Part shown: positions 35,366 to 45,514 of the stretch, one piece after another | Position numbering within the stretch: the first letter of the stretch is position 1 | How the letters are laid out: every line of letters starts with the position of its first letter | Assembly: GCF_030816855.1 (NCBI RefSeq) | Contig: NZ_JAUSYK010000001.1 | Location: forward strand, 62,001 to 126,000 | Source: Arthrobacter sp. B3I4 | GTDB taxonomy: Bacteria > Actinomycetota > Actinomycetes > Actinomycetales > Micrococcaceae | Direction: 5' to 3' | Length of the DNA stretch: 64,000 nt | Position numbers and translations under genes: made by a program | The notes under the pieces: model-generated | The model's database searches: none | What the model was told of the DNA's origin: nothing | The model's input: only the letters and a program-made list of their open reading frames with translations

Positions 35366-36163
35366 CTAGCCGCCGACGCGGATGAAGACCGGGCCGGAAC
35401 CAACGTTGACGCTGTACAGCGCGGTGGTGCCGCCGTTCCAGCCACCGTGGACGGCCATGCCGTTGCCGACATAGACAGCGATGTGGGCCATGCCCATGCC
35501 GCCGTTCTGGTAGTAGGCAAGGTCGCCCGGCTGCGCTTCGGCGGCGCTCACGGTGCGGCCCAGGGACAGGTAACCTGCCGGCCAGCCGTGGTAGTTGACG
35601 CCGACGGCGGCCAGCGCGTTGGTGGCCAGCATGGTGCAGTCCTGCGAGACACCGATCTGGGCGTAGGCGGCGGCGGCGATGGAGGCGCCCATGCCGCTGA
35701 CAGCAGCCGGAGCCTTGGTTGCCAGGGAGGCGGTCGTTGCGGTGCCGGTGGAAGCGGCAGTTCCAGCTGCAGTTGCAGCGGCGGCGGGTGCAGCGGCCTC
35801 AGTTGCGGCGGGTGCTTCCTTGACCTCGACGACGGGCTTGGGTGCCTCGACGACGGGGGCCGGCGCGGTGGTCACGGCAGGCTTCTCGTAGGAGATAGCG
35901 ATGGTGGAAGCCGCGGAAATCGTGGCCGGCGCGGTGGACTGAACTTCCATGGCGGAAGCGGAGGTCGATTCACGCTGAACGTTGGTCTCGGCAGCGTTGG
36001 CCGCGATACCGCTGGTCAGGACCAGGCCCGAGGCTGCAGCGATAACCGCAGCCTGGCGACCCATACCACCGGCGTTGTCGCCGACGGCCTTAGCAATGAC
36101 AGCCAGCGAGTTGGTCTTCGTGACCTCGGCGCGGTGGCGTGCAATGGTTGCACGAGTAGTCAT
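35366..36163 (-). CDS. Secreted NlpC/P60 (C40) peptidoglycan hydrolase
   Basis: A 265-residue exported endopeptidase that cuts wall peptide stems. Residues about 36-57 form a hydrophobic signal sequence (RQAAVIAAASGLVLTSGIAANAAET). A low-complexity Ala/Pro/Val linker follows to residue 155, then the catalytic domain with the nucleophile Cys in VSQDCTMLATNALAAVG and the His in MGMAHIAVYVGNG. A c-di-AMP riboswitch about 280 nt upstream controls it. The M23 hydrolase gene upstream shares the same control and N-terminal design, so they are probably used together in wall remodelling. Confidence 0.92.
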   Translation of the reverse strand: MTTRATIARHRAEVTKTNSLAVIAKAVGDNAGGMGRQAAVIAAASGLVLTSGIAANAAETNVQRESTSASAMEVQSTAPATISAASTIAISYEKPAVTTAPAPVVEAPKPVVEVKEAPAATEAAAPAAAATAAGTAASTGTATTASLATKAPAAVSGMGASIAAAAYAQIGVSQDCTMLATNALAAVGVNYHGWPAGYLSLGRTVSAAEAQPGDLAYYQNGGMGMAHIAVYVGNGMAVHGGWNGGTTALYSVNVGSGPVFIRVGG

Positions 36164-36434
36164 TCAGTTCTCTCTTTCGTGATCCTTGTGTCCGCGCTGA
36201 TTGCAGGCGGGACTGAGGACGCTCCGGCATCTTGGGGGTACGCCGGATCGCCCCGAAACGGGTTTCTTTAGCGAAGGGTGTACTGCGAAGACGCGCCAAA
36301 AGCAGGAACTGCAGTGCATAGTCCAGTCCGGGCGCCGGAAAGGGCAGCGCGGAGCATGGAGTTCAGCGGGCTCGACTGAGCCTCGCCGGCGCGAAAACGC
36401 GCAGCATTGTGGCGTGAAGACACGAAAGTAGCCT
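36164..36434 (-). other. Long untranslated leader between riboswitch and NlpC/P60 gene
   Basis: About 270 nt on the minus strand with no supported ORF. It joins the aptamer to the ATG at 36163 and would contain the expression platform. It is A/G-rich near 36290-36430, and I could not assign a clear terminator hairpin. Confidence 0.4.
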
Positions 36435-36575
36435 CTCCCAATGCCTACGAGGTGAGCTGTCGGATTCGGATGGGAGTCACCCGGCCGCGCTGCTTCCTGG
36501 GAAGCTTTGCGACTTAACCCCTAGGTCTTCTTGCGAAGACCAAAATTGGTTCCCCCGCCCCTGCCAGACGATGTC
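36435..36575 (-). ncRNA. Cyclic di-AMP riboswitch (ydaO/yuaA type)
   Basis: On the minus strand the region has the conserved ydaO-type segments in order: GGGGGAACCAATTTTGG, a variable hairpin, GGGGTTAAG, a second variable arm, and CCGAATCCGACAGCTCACC then TCGTAGGC. Actinobacterial copies of this OFF switch sit before wall hydrolases and resuscitation factors, and this one precedes NlpC/P60. Boundaries are estimated to within about 10 nt. Confidence 0.9.
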
Positions 36576-36733
36576 ATGCGAACGGACCTTGAGCGGTGGC
36601 AGAGTTAGGCAATCCACTCAAGAGCGCCAACTTCGGTGAAGTTGGCGTGCTTCCTACGGTACAGCAGTTGGGACCAAATGTCACATTCAGATCACGGCGT
36701 GTCACATAAATGCGAGCAGTCCCTCGGCTCCTT

Positions 36734-37555
36734 TCAGAGCCAGCCCAGCGGATCCACGACGTCCCCGTTTACCATCACCTCGAAGTGGAGGTGGCAGCCG
36801 GTGGAAGCGCCGGTGGTCCCGCTCATCGCCACCACGTCGCCGCGGGAGACCTGCTGGCCCACGCGGACGTTGGAGGACGACAAGTGGTTGTACGTGGTCT
36901 CCAGGCCATTGCCATGGTCGATCACGACCCGGTTACCGCCCCCGTAGGGGTGCCAACCGGAAAAAGTTACGGTGCCGCTCGCGGCGGCGTGCACAGCGGT
37001 GCCGCACTGCGCGGCGTAGTCCTGGCCTCGGTGGAACTCCCCGACCGCGCCGGTGATGGGACTGACCCGGTAGCCGAACGGCGAGGCAGTGACCATGGAG
37101 TCAAGCGGCATGCCCAGGCTGCCGGCAGAGGCGGCCCGGGTGATGGTTCCGGCGGACTGTGCGCTCAGCAGCTGCTTGAGTTTGCCGTCCGGGTCACCCT
37201 TGGTGGTCACCGCGGTGCGGTTGAAGTCGATCTTGGCGTCTGCGGCTTTGACCTCGGGCTGCGCCGCGGCTGAAACGGACGTCGTCGTCGTCGCAGCGTC
37301 GGTGGCAACCGCCGGACCGGTAGCCGGAACGGCCACTGTGAGGACCAGACCGGTGGCCGCCAGGGCGATGCCGGCTTTCTGCCCCACACCGCTGACGGCG
37401 GCGAAGTCCGTCACCTGGCGGAAGGGGCTGCGCCGGCCGCGGCGCTCATCCCGGTGCGCATCCCGCGGGCGCTCGGCAAAGATGTCGGCGGCCGGGCGCG
37501 GCTCCGGAGCGGGACCGGTCGCACGACGGCGGCCCCGGACGGTCTGGGTGGTCAA
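36734..37555 (-). CDS. Secreted M23 family metallopeptidase (LytM-type)
   Basis: A 273-residue wall endopeptidase. A basic N-terminus of about 55 residues precedes the hydrophobic export segment QKAGIALAATGLVLTVAVPATGPAVA. A linker follows, then the peptidase domain with HRGQDYA (H-x3-D) near residue 183 and GCHLHFEVMVNG (H-x-H) near 255, the four zinc-site residues. The start is a TTG at 37555 with GAGGA eight bases upstream. A c-di-AMP riboswitch lies directly upstream. It shares regulation, though probably not a transcript, with the NlpC/P60 gene 570 bp further on. Confidence 0.92.
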   Translation of the reverse strand: MTTQTVRGRRRATGPAPEPRPAADIFAERPRDAHRDERRGRRSPFRQVTDFAAVSGVGQKAGIALAATGLVLTVAVPATGPAVATDAATTTTSVSAAAQPEVKAADAKIDFNRTAVTTKGDPDGKLKQLLSAQSAGTITRAASAGSLGMPLDSMVTASPFGYRVSPITGAVGEFHRGQDYAAQCGTAVHAAASGTVTFSGWHPYGGGNRVVIDHGNGLETTYNHLSSSNVRVGQQVSRGDVVAMSGTTGASTGCHLHFEVMVNGDVVDPLGWL

Positions 37556-37569
37556 CTACGGTTCCTCTC

Positions 37570-37775
37570 TGGATAGCCTGCGAAGTTAGCTGTCGGATTC
37601 GGGTCAGAGAGCTCAAAGACCCGGTCCGCCGGTGCAAGCATCCAGGCGCAGGGGTATCCAGGCGCAGGGGTATCCAGGGGACGCCTCGTGCAGGTTGCTT
37701 GCCGCTAGCGGACTTCACCCCAAGGCTGTTGCATCAACAGCCGTTAGTGGTTCCCCCGCCTCTGCCAGAAGGTGA
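37570..37775 (-). ncRNA. Second cyclic di-AMP riboswitch (ydaO/yuaA type)
   Basis: The minus strand shows the same conserved blocks as the copy at 36435-36575: GGCGGGGGAACCACTAACGG, GGGGTGAAGTCCGC, a long variable arm, and CCCGAATCCGACAGCTAAC with TTCGCAGGC. It ends about 15 nt before the M23 TTG start, so ligand binding could act on translation as well as transcription. The variable arm is enlarged by a tandem repeat. The remaining 160 bases up to the DtxR stop are AT-rich and probably hold the promoter. Confidence 0.9.
37641..37680. repeat. Tandem repeat inside the riboswitch variable arm
   Basis: Two exact copies of the 16-mer TCCAGGCGCAGGGGTA (37641-37656 and 37657-37672) plus a partial third, TCCAGGGG (37673-37680). 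It sits in the non-conserved peripheral arm of the second c-di-AMP aptamer. Confidence 0.85.
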
Positions 37776-37938
37776 CGCGCCCGGCTGATCCGCTGGCAGA
37801 GCTCGGCTTCGGATCAGATAACGCTTGTGTATCGGTACTAGTCGTCAACTATAGGGGATTAAGGCCTATAGTAATAATTTCGTTATCTCCTAGACGGGCT
37901 AGTAAACAGCACCCTTACGGTATGCTTTCTAGCTTCGT

Positions 37939-38634
37939 CTACCCGCGGGTAACAAAGACGTGGGCCGCGACCTCCGGCGGCAACTCCAGGGCGCCTTCAA
38001 TGTCCGGAACCCGGACCGAGATGTACTCGCCGACGCGCTCGAGTGAAACGGTGGCCCCGGGCCGGATGCCGCCCTCGTCGAGTTGGACCAACAGCTCGGG
38101 CTCGACCTGGATGGGCTCGGCCAGTCGGCTGACCGTGATGCGTGAATCGGCGCCGTAGCCCGCCATCGCGTCCAGCAGATTGACGACGCCCTGAGGCGCT
38201 TCGCCCGGCGGCAGTCCGCCGAGTTCGGCAAGGCCCGGAATCGGGTTTCCATACGGGGACACCGTGGGGTGGTCCAGCATGTCGAAGATGCGCTGCTCGA
38301 CCCGCTCGCTCATCACGTGTTCCCAGCGGCAGGCTTCCTCGTGGACGTAGGCCCAGTCGAGTCCGATGACATCCGCGAGCAACCGCTCCGCCAGACGGTG
38401 CTTGCGCATCACTTCGATGGCGCGCCTGCGGCCCGTCTGGGTCAGTTCGAGGTGCCGGTCGCCGGAGACAACCACGAGCCCGTCGCGCTCCATCCGGCCG
38501 ACGGTCTGGGAAACGGTGGGGCCGGAGTGACGGAGCCGTTCGGCGATGCGAGCGCGGAGGGCGACGATGTTTTCTTCTTCAAGTTCCAGGATGGTCCGCA
38601 GATACATCTCGGTGGTATCGATCAGATCCGTCAT
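37939..38634 (-). CDS. Iron-dependent DtxR/IdeR-family transcriptional regulator
   Basis: A 231-residue metal-dependent repressor that binds DNA when loaded with Fe(II). The N-terminal winged helix (recognition region GPTVSQTVGRMERDGLV) is followed by the dimer domain and a C-terminal SH3-like domain. Metal ligands fall at exactly the DtxR/IdeR positions: Met10, His79, Glu83, His98, Cys102, Glu105 and His106. GAGGAG precedes the ATG. It probably controls siderophore and iron-uptake genes; a siderophore-interacting protein with an iron-box-like promoter lies at 58 kb. Mn-specific MntR is less likely given Cys102 and the SH3 domain. Confidence 0.93.
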   Translation of the reverse strand: MTDLIDTTEMYLRTILELEEENIVALRARIAERLRHSGPTVSQTVGRMERDGLVVVSGDRHLELTQTGRRRAIEVMRKHRLAERLLADVIGLDWAYVHEEACRWEHVMSERVEQRIFDMLDHPTVSPYGNPIPGLAELGGLPPGEAPQGVVNLLDAMAGYGADSRITVSRLAEPIQVEPELLVQLDEGGIRPGATVSLERVGEYISVRVPDIEGALELPPEVAAHVFVTRG

Positions 38635-40066
<1,432 letters not shown>

Positions 40067-40089
40067 CCTAAGGGTCCGAGCCGGACCCG

Positions 40090-41442
40090 TCAGCGGTCGA
40101 CGGCGTCGCCCGGGTCTTTCTCCCGGACGGCGCCTTCGCTGTTTTCCGGCGGGACGGCGCCGGCTGGGCCGTTCGCCGGGGCCGCCGGGACAACGCGGAA
40201 GTACCGGAGCCCCCGCGCGCGGCGGTTGAAGGTGATCCGGAGCTGCTTGGCCCGGACGATCCACACCATGCCGATCAGGGCTGTGCTCAGTCCGGCGGCG
40301 GCGGCCACCCCCAGGGACCAGCGGGCACCGGCAACGTTCGCGACCCAGCCTACAAATGGGGCGCCGATGGGGGTGCCGCCCATGAAGATGGCCATGTACA
40401 GCGCCATCACGCGGCCGCGCATTACGGGGTCCGTCGTGGTCTGGACGTAGCCGTTGGCGCTGGTCATCATGGTGATGGCGAACAGGCCGACCGGCACCAG
40501 CGCGACGCCGAACCAGAAGTAGCTGGGTGCCAGCGCCGCGAGGCCCGAGGTGACGCCGAAGGCGCCGGCTGCCCCGAAAATCACGCGCAGCCTCGGGCGG
40601 CCCCGCCCGGCTGACAGCAGCGCTCCGGCGACAGAGCCGATGGCCATAATGGAGTTCATCAGGCCGAAGGCGCCGGCGTCGAGGCCGAACTCGGTCCCGA
40701 CCATGGCCGCGATAAAGAGGACGAAGTTCAGGCCGAGGGTACCGACGATAAACACCGCCACCAGCACCACGACGATGTCGGGCCGGAACCGCACGTAGCG
40801 CAGGCCTTCGCGGATCCTGCCCTTGCCGGCCGGGGCCTTGGGCAGCTGCCGCAGCGAGGCCGCCGGGATTCTCGCCAGGCTGACAAGCAGGGCCACAAAC
40901 GTAACCGTATTGACCAGGAACACCCAGCCTGGCCCGACGGCGACCGTCAGCACGCCCGCGACAGCCGGACCGATCATCCGCGCGACATTGAAGGAGGCGC
41001 TGTTGAGGGCGACGGCGTTGGGCAGGTAGTCGTCGCGCACGAGTTCGGAGACGAAGGTCTGCCGGACAGGGGCGTCCAGTGCGGAGACGACTCCGAGCAG
41101 GAGGGCGAAAATGTAGACGTGCCATAGCTGCGCGGCCCCGGAGAGCACCAGCAGCCCGAGCCCGGCGCTTAGCAGGGCCATCGCCGACTGGGTCAGGACC
41201 AGCAGCGTCTTGCGGTTGAAGCGGTCCGCGACCAGCCCGGCCACCGGGGCGAGGAAGAGTTGCGGGCCCAGCTGGAGGGCCATGGTGATGCCCATGGCTC
41301 CGGCGTCCTGCGCGCTGAGGTGGTCAAAGACCAGCCAGTCCTGCGCGGTGCGCTGCATCCAGGTCCCGATGTTGGAAACCAGGGCGCCGATAAACCAGAT
41401 CCGGTAGTTCAGGATATGCAGCGATTTGAAGGTGGACCTCAT
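40090..41442 (-). CDS. MFS transporter, EntS-like (MFS_3)
   Basis: A 450-residue permease with twelve helices: FIGALVSNIGTWMQRTAQDWLVF in the first pair, VADRFNRKT as the loop 2-3 motif, LDAPVRQTFVSELV after TM4, and a charged cytoplasmic tail from residue 410. The family contains enterobactin exporter EntS and many drug exporters. Its ATG overlaps the DUF3027 stop (ATGA), so the pair is coupled. The substrate is unknown; siderophore export is one possibility given the iron genes in the window, but position does not link them. Confidence 0.88.
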   Translation of the reverse strand: MRSTFKSLHILNYRIWFIGALVSNIGTWMQRTAQDWLVFDHLSAQDAGAMGITMALQLGPQLFLAPVAGLVADRFNRKTLLVLTQSAMALLSAGLGLLVLSGAAQLWHVYIFALLLGVVSALDAPVRQTFVSELVRDDYLPNAVALNSASFNVARMIGPAVAGVLTVAVGPGWVFLVNTVTFVALLVSLARIPAASLRQLPKAPAGKGRIREGLRYVRFRPDIVVVLVAVFIVGTLGLNFVLFIAAMVGTEFGLDAGAFGLMNSIMAIGSVAGALLSAGRGRPRLRVIFGAAGAFGVTSGLAALAPSYFWFGVALVPVGLFAITMMTSANGYVQTTTDPVMRGRVMALYMAIFMGGTPIGAPFVGWVANVAGARWSLGVAAAAGLSTALIGMVWIVRAKQLRITFNRRARGLRYFRVVPAAPANGPAGAVPPENSEGAVREKDPGDAVDR

Positions 41443-42173
41443 GTCCCGGCCTCCCGCTGTCGTCCCCCGAACCGTGCCAAACCGCTAGTTGGCCTCGACG
41501 GCGCGGGCGAGTCCTGCCCGGTACCGAAATCGGCGTCCGTTGCGCCGCCGTCGCCTTCTTCCGCGCTGGATTCCTCCGCGCCGGTTTGCTCCGCGCCGGT
41601 TGCCTCCGTGCCTGGTTCCTCCGTGACGGGTTCCCCCGCGCCGGTTAGCTCGGCACCGGTTTCCTCAGCTGCATCCTCTTCCGGCCCGGTTTCCGGGCCC
41701 GCATCTTCTGCCGACTGGGCGTCAGCGTCTGCCGGCGTCCGCTCGGCTGCCGGCTGCTCTGCGGCTTCGTCCTGCTGGGCGTCCTCGGGCCGGACGCGTT
41801 CCGCCCACGGCACCCACTCCGGGGCCAGGATGGAGTCCTCGGAGGGCAGCAGACCGAGTTCGTCCACGGTGACCACCTTGGACCGTGAGTTGCGCGTGAG
41901 TACCGCGTACCACTGCCAGCCGCCGTACCCGGGCAGCTTGGACTCGAAGAGGTGCGTAACCAGACGGTCGCCTTCGCTCTTGACCGCCAGGTGGCGGCCC
42001 ACCTGGCCGGCGGGGGCGATGCCCTCCACGGCGGCGCGGGCCACGTCGACCGAGGCGGCCAGGAAGGCGTCCGGCTTGCCGACGCGCCAGACCGGCACGC
42101 CGTAGCGCGGCTTGGATCCTGCCTTGGGACCGGCGGCGCCGGTGGCCGCGGGCTGTTCAGCTTCCGAAGTCAT
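41439..42173 (-). CDS. DUF3027 family protein
   Basis: A 244-residue actinobacterial protein. Residues 20-140 form the conserved DUF3027 part: KPDAFLAASVDVARAAVEGIA, GRHLAVKSEGDRLVTHLFESKLPGYGGWQWYAVLTR and ILAPEWVPWAERVRPEDA. The last 100 residues are acidic low-complexity repeats of EEP-GTEATGAE type and are probably disordered. The start is the ATG at 42173; the longer frame to 42422 lies in the cold-shock gene. It sits 10 bp after the cold-shock-domain gene and overlaps the MFS gene. The function is unknown, but the neighbourhood suggests a nucleic-acid or stress role. Confidence 0.85.
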   Translation of the reverse strand: MTSEAEQPAATGAAGPKAGSKPRYGVPVWRVGKPDAFLAASVDVARAAVEGIAPAGQVGRHLAVKSEGDRLVTHLFESKLPGYGGWQWYAVLTRNSRSKVVTVDELGLLPSEDSILAPEWVPWAERVRPEDAQQDEAAEQPAAERTPADADAQSAEDAGPETGPEEDAAEETGAELTGAGEPVTEEPGTEATGAEQTGAEESSAEEGDGGATDADFGTGQDSPAPSRPTSGLARFGGRQREAGT

Positions 42174-42183
42174 CGCCTTAGCC

Positions 42184-42567
42184 TTACGCGTCCAGCTCGT
42201 CGGCGACCTTACGAAGCGCGACGGCGATGGCCTTGGCCTTGTTGCCTTCCGGGTACTTACCCGCAGACAGCGTTCCGGAGAGGTTGTCCAGCACGCTGAC
42301 CAGGTCCTGGACCAGCGGTGCGAGGTCCTTCGCGCTGGGCCGCTTGGCCTTGGCGATGGACGGAGTCTTGTCCAGCACTCGCAGCCCCAGGGCCTGGGCG
42401 CCCTTGCGGCCGTCGGCCACACCGAACTCCACCCGGGTTCCGGCCTTAAGCTCCGTTATGCCTTCGGGCAGCGCCGACTTGGGCAGGAAGACTTCCTGGC
42501 CGTCCTCGCCCGCGAGGAATCCGAAGCCCTTTTCCTTGTCATACCACTTGACCTTGCCGGTAGGCAC
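42184..42567 (-). CDS. Cold-shock-domain protein with C-terminal extension
   Basis: A 127-residue protein. Residues 1-65 form a cold-shock domain with the RNA-binding motifs KGFGFLAG and EVFLPKSAL. Unlike ordinary 67-residue Csp proteins it has about 60 extra residues, basic then helical (AKAKRPSAKDLAPLVQDLVSVLDNLSG and KAIAVALRKVADELDA). The start is the GTG at 42567 (MPTGKVKWYD) with AAGG eight bases upstream. A canonical short CspA is encoded at 55.8 kb. The extension may bind a partner, possibly the DUF3027 protein encoded next. Confidence 0.9.
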   Translation of the reverse strand: MPTGKVKWYDKEKGFGFLAGEDGQEVFLPKSALPEGITELKAGTRVEFGVADGRKGAQALGLRVLDKTPSIAKAKRPSAKDLAPLVQDLVSVLDNLSGTLSAGKYPEGNKAKAIAVALRKVADELDA

Positions 42568-42744
42568 GTAATCAACCTTCTTCGTTCTGCTTGGGACGCG
42601 GCCGGCGGCCACCGCATCCGCATTGATATGCGGGTTCAGGGTGTGGCTGCCTGGACCGTGTTGGTCTGTTCCTCCAAGGTTATCGTGCCTCGTCCACTTT
42701 GCGGTTTGAGGCGCGGACGCAGCCGGACTGTTAGCGTTGCCCCC

Positions 42745-42978
42745 ATGACACCACAGCGCTTCCGGCGGCCCCTGTTAATTCTTGCCGCCGCCGTCGCCGC
42801 GCTCTCTTTAATCGCCGTCGGGGCCGTCATGGCTATGGCCTTTAACAACACGGTGGCCCCGGTATGGCTGACGTCCACCGCCCTGTACGGGCTGCCCGTG
42901 GCTTTCCTGCTGATGGCGGCTCTCGTGGTCGACGCCGTCGCAGCCCGCCGCCGCCCGCGGGACCAAAGCGAAAGGTAA
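42745..42978 (+). CDS. Small two-helix membrane protein
   Basis: A 77-residue protein with TM1 at residues about 9-32 (LLILAAAVAALSLIAVGAVMAMAF), a short loop NNTVAPVW, TM2 at about 45-65 (LYGLPVAFLLMAALVVDAV) and a basic tail RRRPRDQSER. The ATG at 42745 is 10 bp before the helicase-associated gene counted from its stop, so it is the first gene of that operon. I do not recognise a family. Confidence 0.7.
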   Translation: MTPQRFRRPLLILAAAVAALSLIAVGAVMAMAFNNTVAPVWLTSTALYGLPVAFLLMAALVVDAVAARRRPRDQSER

Positions 42979-42988
42979 CGTTGGATTA

Positions 42989-45514
42989 ATGTCCCGGATC
43001 CGCGCGCTCAGCAAGGAACTAGAGGCACGCAGCGACGACTCGTTGCGGGCCCTGTTCTCCGCGCGGCCGGACCTAATCTCCCCTCCGGTGCCGGACTTCT
43101 CCGCCCTCGCCGCGCGGGCCAGCAGCCGCGTGAGCGTTCAGCGGGTGCTGGAACGCCTGAACCGCCCCCAGATGCAGGTCCTTGAAACCCTCCACCTCTG
43201 CACCAACACCGACACCGGGCACAGCGCGTCCGCCGCGACGCTCAAGCGGCTGATCAACGGCTCCACCGTCGCCGCCCTGGAGCGGCTGCTCCATTCCTTG
43301 CAGGAACTGGCCCTCGTCCACCGCGCCGAAGCGCCGCACGGTGTGGCCGCAGCGGTGGCCCGGCAGCACCATTTCCTCCCAGTCGGCAGCCTCAAGGACG
43401 TCATCGGTATCTATCCGGCCGGGCTGGGGCGCAGCTACACGGAGCTGGTGCGACTGCAGCCGGCCTTCGCGCAGCGCGTCGTGCAGCTGGTCGGCGAACT
43501 GCACCGCACCGGCGCCGACATCGCCCCGGCCGCCACCCCGATGGAGGCTGCGCTGTCCCTGCAGCGCTGGACCGCCTCCCCCGAGTCGCTGCAAAGGCTG
43601 CTCGCCGGCGCGCCGGACCGGACGGCCGCCTTGCTTGCCCGCTTCGGGAACTGGGCCATGGGGGCCGTCCCGCAGGCCCAGCGGCGGGCGTCGGTGCTCC
43701 ACGAGGGCAACGACGTCGGCCCCGTCGACTGGCTCCTGGCACGCGGGCTGCTGGTACCGCTGGACGCCGCCCACGTGGAGCTCCCACACAGCGTGGGCGT
43801 ATCGCTGCGCGGCGGTTTCGTCATCGAGCACTTCGCCCTTAGTCCCCCGGTGCCGCAGCTGGGACTGACCAGCGCCGCCCTCCGCCGCAACGCCGCCCTC
43901 GGTGCCATCGCCGAAACCCTGAGGCTCGCCGGTGAACTGCTCTACGCGGTGCGGGAGCAGCCGCTCACCACCCTGCGCAGCGGCGGCGTCGGCGTCCGGG
44001 AGATGAAGCGCCTCGCCGACTCGTTGCGGATCGGCCAGCACGAAGCCGGCGTCCTTGTAGAGCTGTGCGCCCTCGCCGGCCTGCTGCGCCTGGACGTCGA
44101 CAGCTCCGCGTGGATCCAGGCGCCGCAGCTGGAATGGTTGGCGCTGCCCCGGCAGGAACAGTGGCTCTGGCTGGTCAACGCCTGGCTGGCGAGCGAGCGG
44201 GTCCCCTCCCTGGTGGGCCAGCCGGTCAGCGGCGTCGCCACCGCGCCTGGGCACCGGAGTGCCGCCGGCAGCACCATCAACGCGCTCTCCGCGGAGGCGC
44301 AGCGCCCGGACGCCCCGGTGGTCCGGAAAAGGATCCTGGAAATTCTGCACGAACTCACGCTGGAAGCCGCCGCAGCGGACGGGCAGGCTCCGGTGCTGGA
44401 TTCAGCCGCCGTCCTGGAGCGAGCCGACTGGTCCCAGCCGAGGATGGCGCGGCGCTTCAGTTCGCTTATCCGCGGCGTCCTGGCCGAAGCCGAGATGCTG
44501 GGCCTGGTCGGCTCCGGCGCGCTGAGCCAGATCGGCGCGGCCATCGCCGTCGAGCAACCGGACGAGGCCTTGGCGATCCTGGGCGAGCACCTGCCCGCAG
44601 CACTGAACCATGTGCTGCTGCAGGCGGACCTGACCGCCGTCGCGCCCGGGTACCTGGATCCGGGACTGAGCGAGAAGCTGCTGACCATGTCCGACGCCGA
44701 AGGCCAGGGCCCGGCCACCATCTACCGTTTTTCGGTCTCCTCGGTGCGGCGGGCGCTCGACGCCGGGCAGGATGCCCTGGCGCTGTTGGACTTCCTGCGC
44801 GAGCACTCGGCCACCCCGGTACCGCAGCCGCTGCAATACCTGATCGAGGACACCGCCGCACGCCACGCCCGGCTCCGCGTAGGTCCGGCTGCGAGCTTCA
44901 TCCAAAGCGAGGACGAAACTGCCCTGCTGGAACTCCTGAACACCTCCGCGGCCTCGGGCCTGGCCCTGGTCCGGATCGCCCCGACCGTCCTGGTTTCGCC
45001 AGCCGCTCCCCGGGAGGCTGCCCAGGTGCTGCGAAGTATGGGCCTCTCCCCTGCGCTGGATGATTCCGGTGCCGCCGTCGTGCGGCTGCGCCGGAGCGCC
45101 GCCGTGCCGGGCAGCGCTCGGCCGGTCTACACCGCGCCGCGCACGGCCCCCGCTGACGCCGACGTCGACGCCCAGCTCGCCGTGCTGCGCGACGGCCGCG
45201 CTCCGGCCGATTCGAGCCATGCCGGCACCGGAGCCGCGCCGGGTAGGCACGGGACTCCGGGGGCTCCCGGGGCTCCCGGAGGCGAGGCCGCCACGCAGCT
45301 GGGACTGGAAACTTTGCAGAAGGCCATCCGGCTCAAGCAGCGGGTGGTGATGAACGTCGTAGACAGCATGGGGAATGCCACCCGCGAAACCGTTGTTCCG
45401 GTAGCAGTGAGTGGCGGGCGGGTGCGGGTTTTTGACCCTGCCAAGGACACCGAACGGGTGCTGTCCCTCCACCGGATCATCGATGTCGAGGCTACCGAGG
45501 AACTGCTCCAGTGA
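42989..45514 (+). CDS. Helicase-associated protein, partner of XPB
   Basis: An 841-residue protein of the actinobacterial helicase-associated (Helicase_C_3) group. It lacks a Walker A motif. The N-terminal half has winged-helix-like segments (VLERLNRPQMQVLETLHLC and RKRILEILHELTLEAA). Residues about 500-720 include QADLTAVAPGYLDPGLSEKLL, typical of the group, and the C-terminus ends in a small WYL-like beta domain (KQRVVMNVVDSMGNATRETVVPVAVSGGRVRVFD). Its stop overlaps the XPB GTG (GTGA), implying a complex. It could load or regulate XPB, much as nuclease Bax1 partners archaeal XPB, though this protein is not a Bax1 relative by motif. Confidence 0.85.
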   Translation: MSRIRALSKELEARSDDSLRALFSARPDLISPPVPDFSALAARASSRVSVQRVLERLNRPQMQVLETLHLCTNTDTGHSASAATLKRLINGSTVAALERLLHSLQELALVHRAEAPHGVAAAVARQHHFLPVGSLKDVIGIYPAGLGRSYTELVRLQPAFAQRVVQLVGELHRTGADIAPAATPMEAALSLQRWTASPESLQRLLAGAPDRTAALLARFGNWAMGAVPQAQRRASVLHEGNDVGPVDWLLARGLLVPLDAAHVELPHSVGVSLRGGFVIEHFALSPPVPQLGLTSAALRRNAALGAIAETLRLAGELLYAVREQPLTTLRSGGVGVREMKRLADSLRIGQHEAGVLVELCALAGLLRLDVDSSAWIQAPQLEWLALPRQEQWLWLVNAWLASERVPSLVGQPVSGVATAPGHRSAAGSTINALSAEAQRPDAPVVRKRILEILHELTLEAAAADGQAPVLDSAAVLERADWSQPRMARRFSSLIRGVLAEAEMLGLVGSGALSQIGAAIAVEQPDEALAILGEHLPAALNHVLLQADLTAVAPGYLDPGLSEKLLTMSDAEGQGPATIYRFSVSSVRRALDAGQDALALLDFLREHSATPVPQPLQYLIEDTAARHARLRVGPAASFIQSEDETALLELLNTSAASGLALVRIAPTVLVSPAAPREAAQVLRSMGLSPALDDSGAAVVRLRRSAAVPGSARPVYTAPRTAPADADVDAQLAVLRDGRAPADSSHAGTGAAPGRHGTPGAPGAPGGEAATQLGLETLQKAIRLKQRVVMNVVDSMGNATRETVVPVAVSGGRVRVFDPAKDTERVLSLHRIIDVEATEELLQ

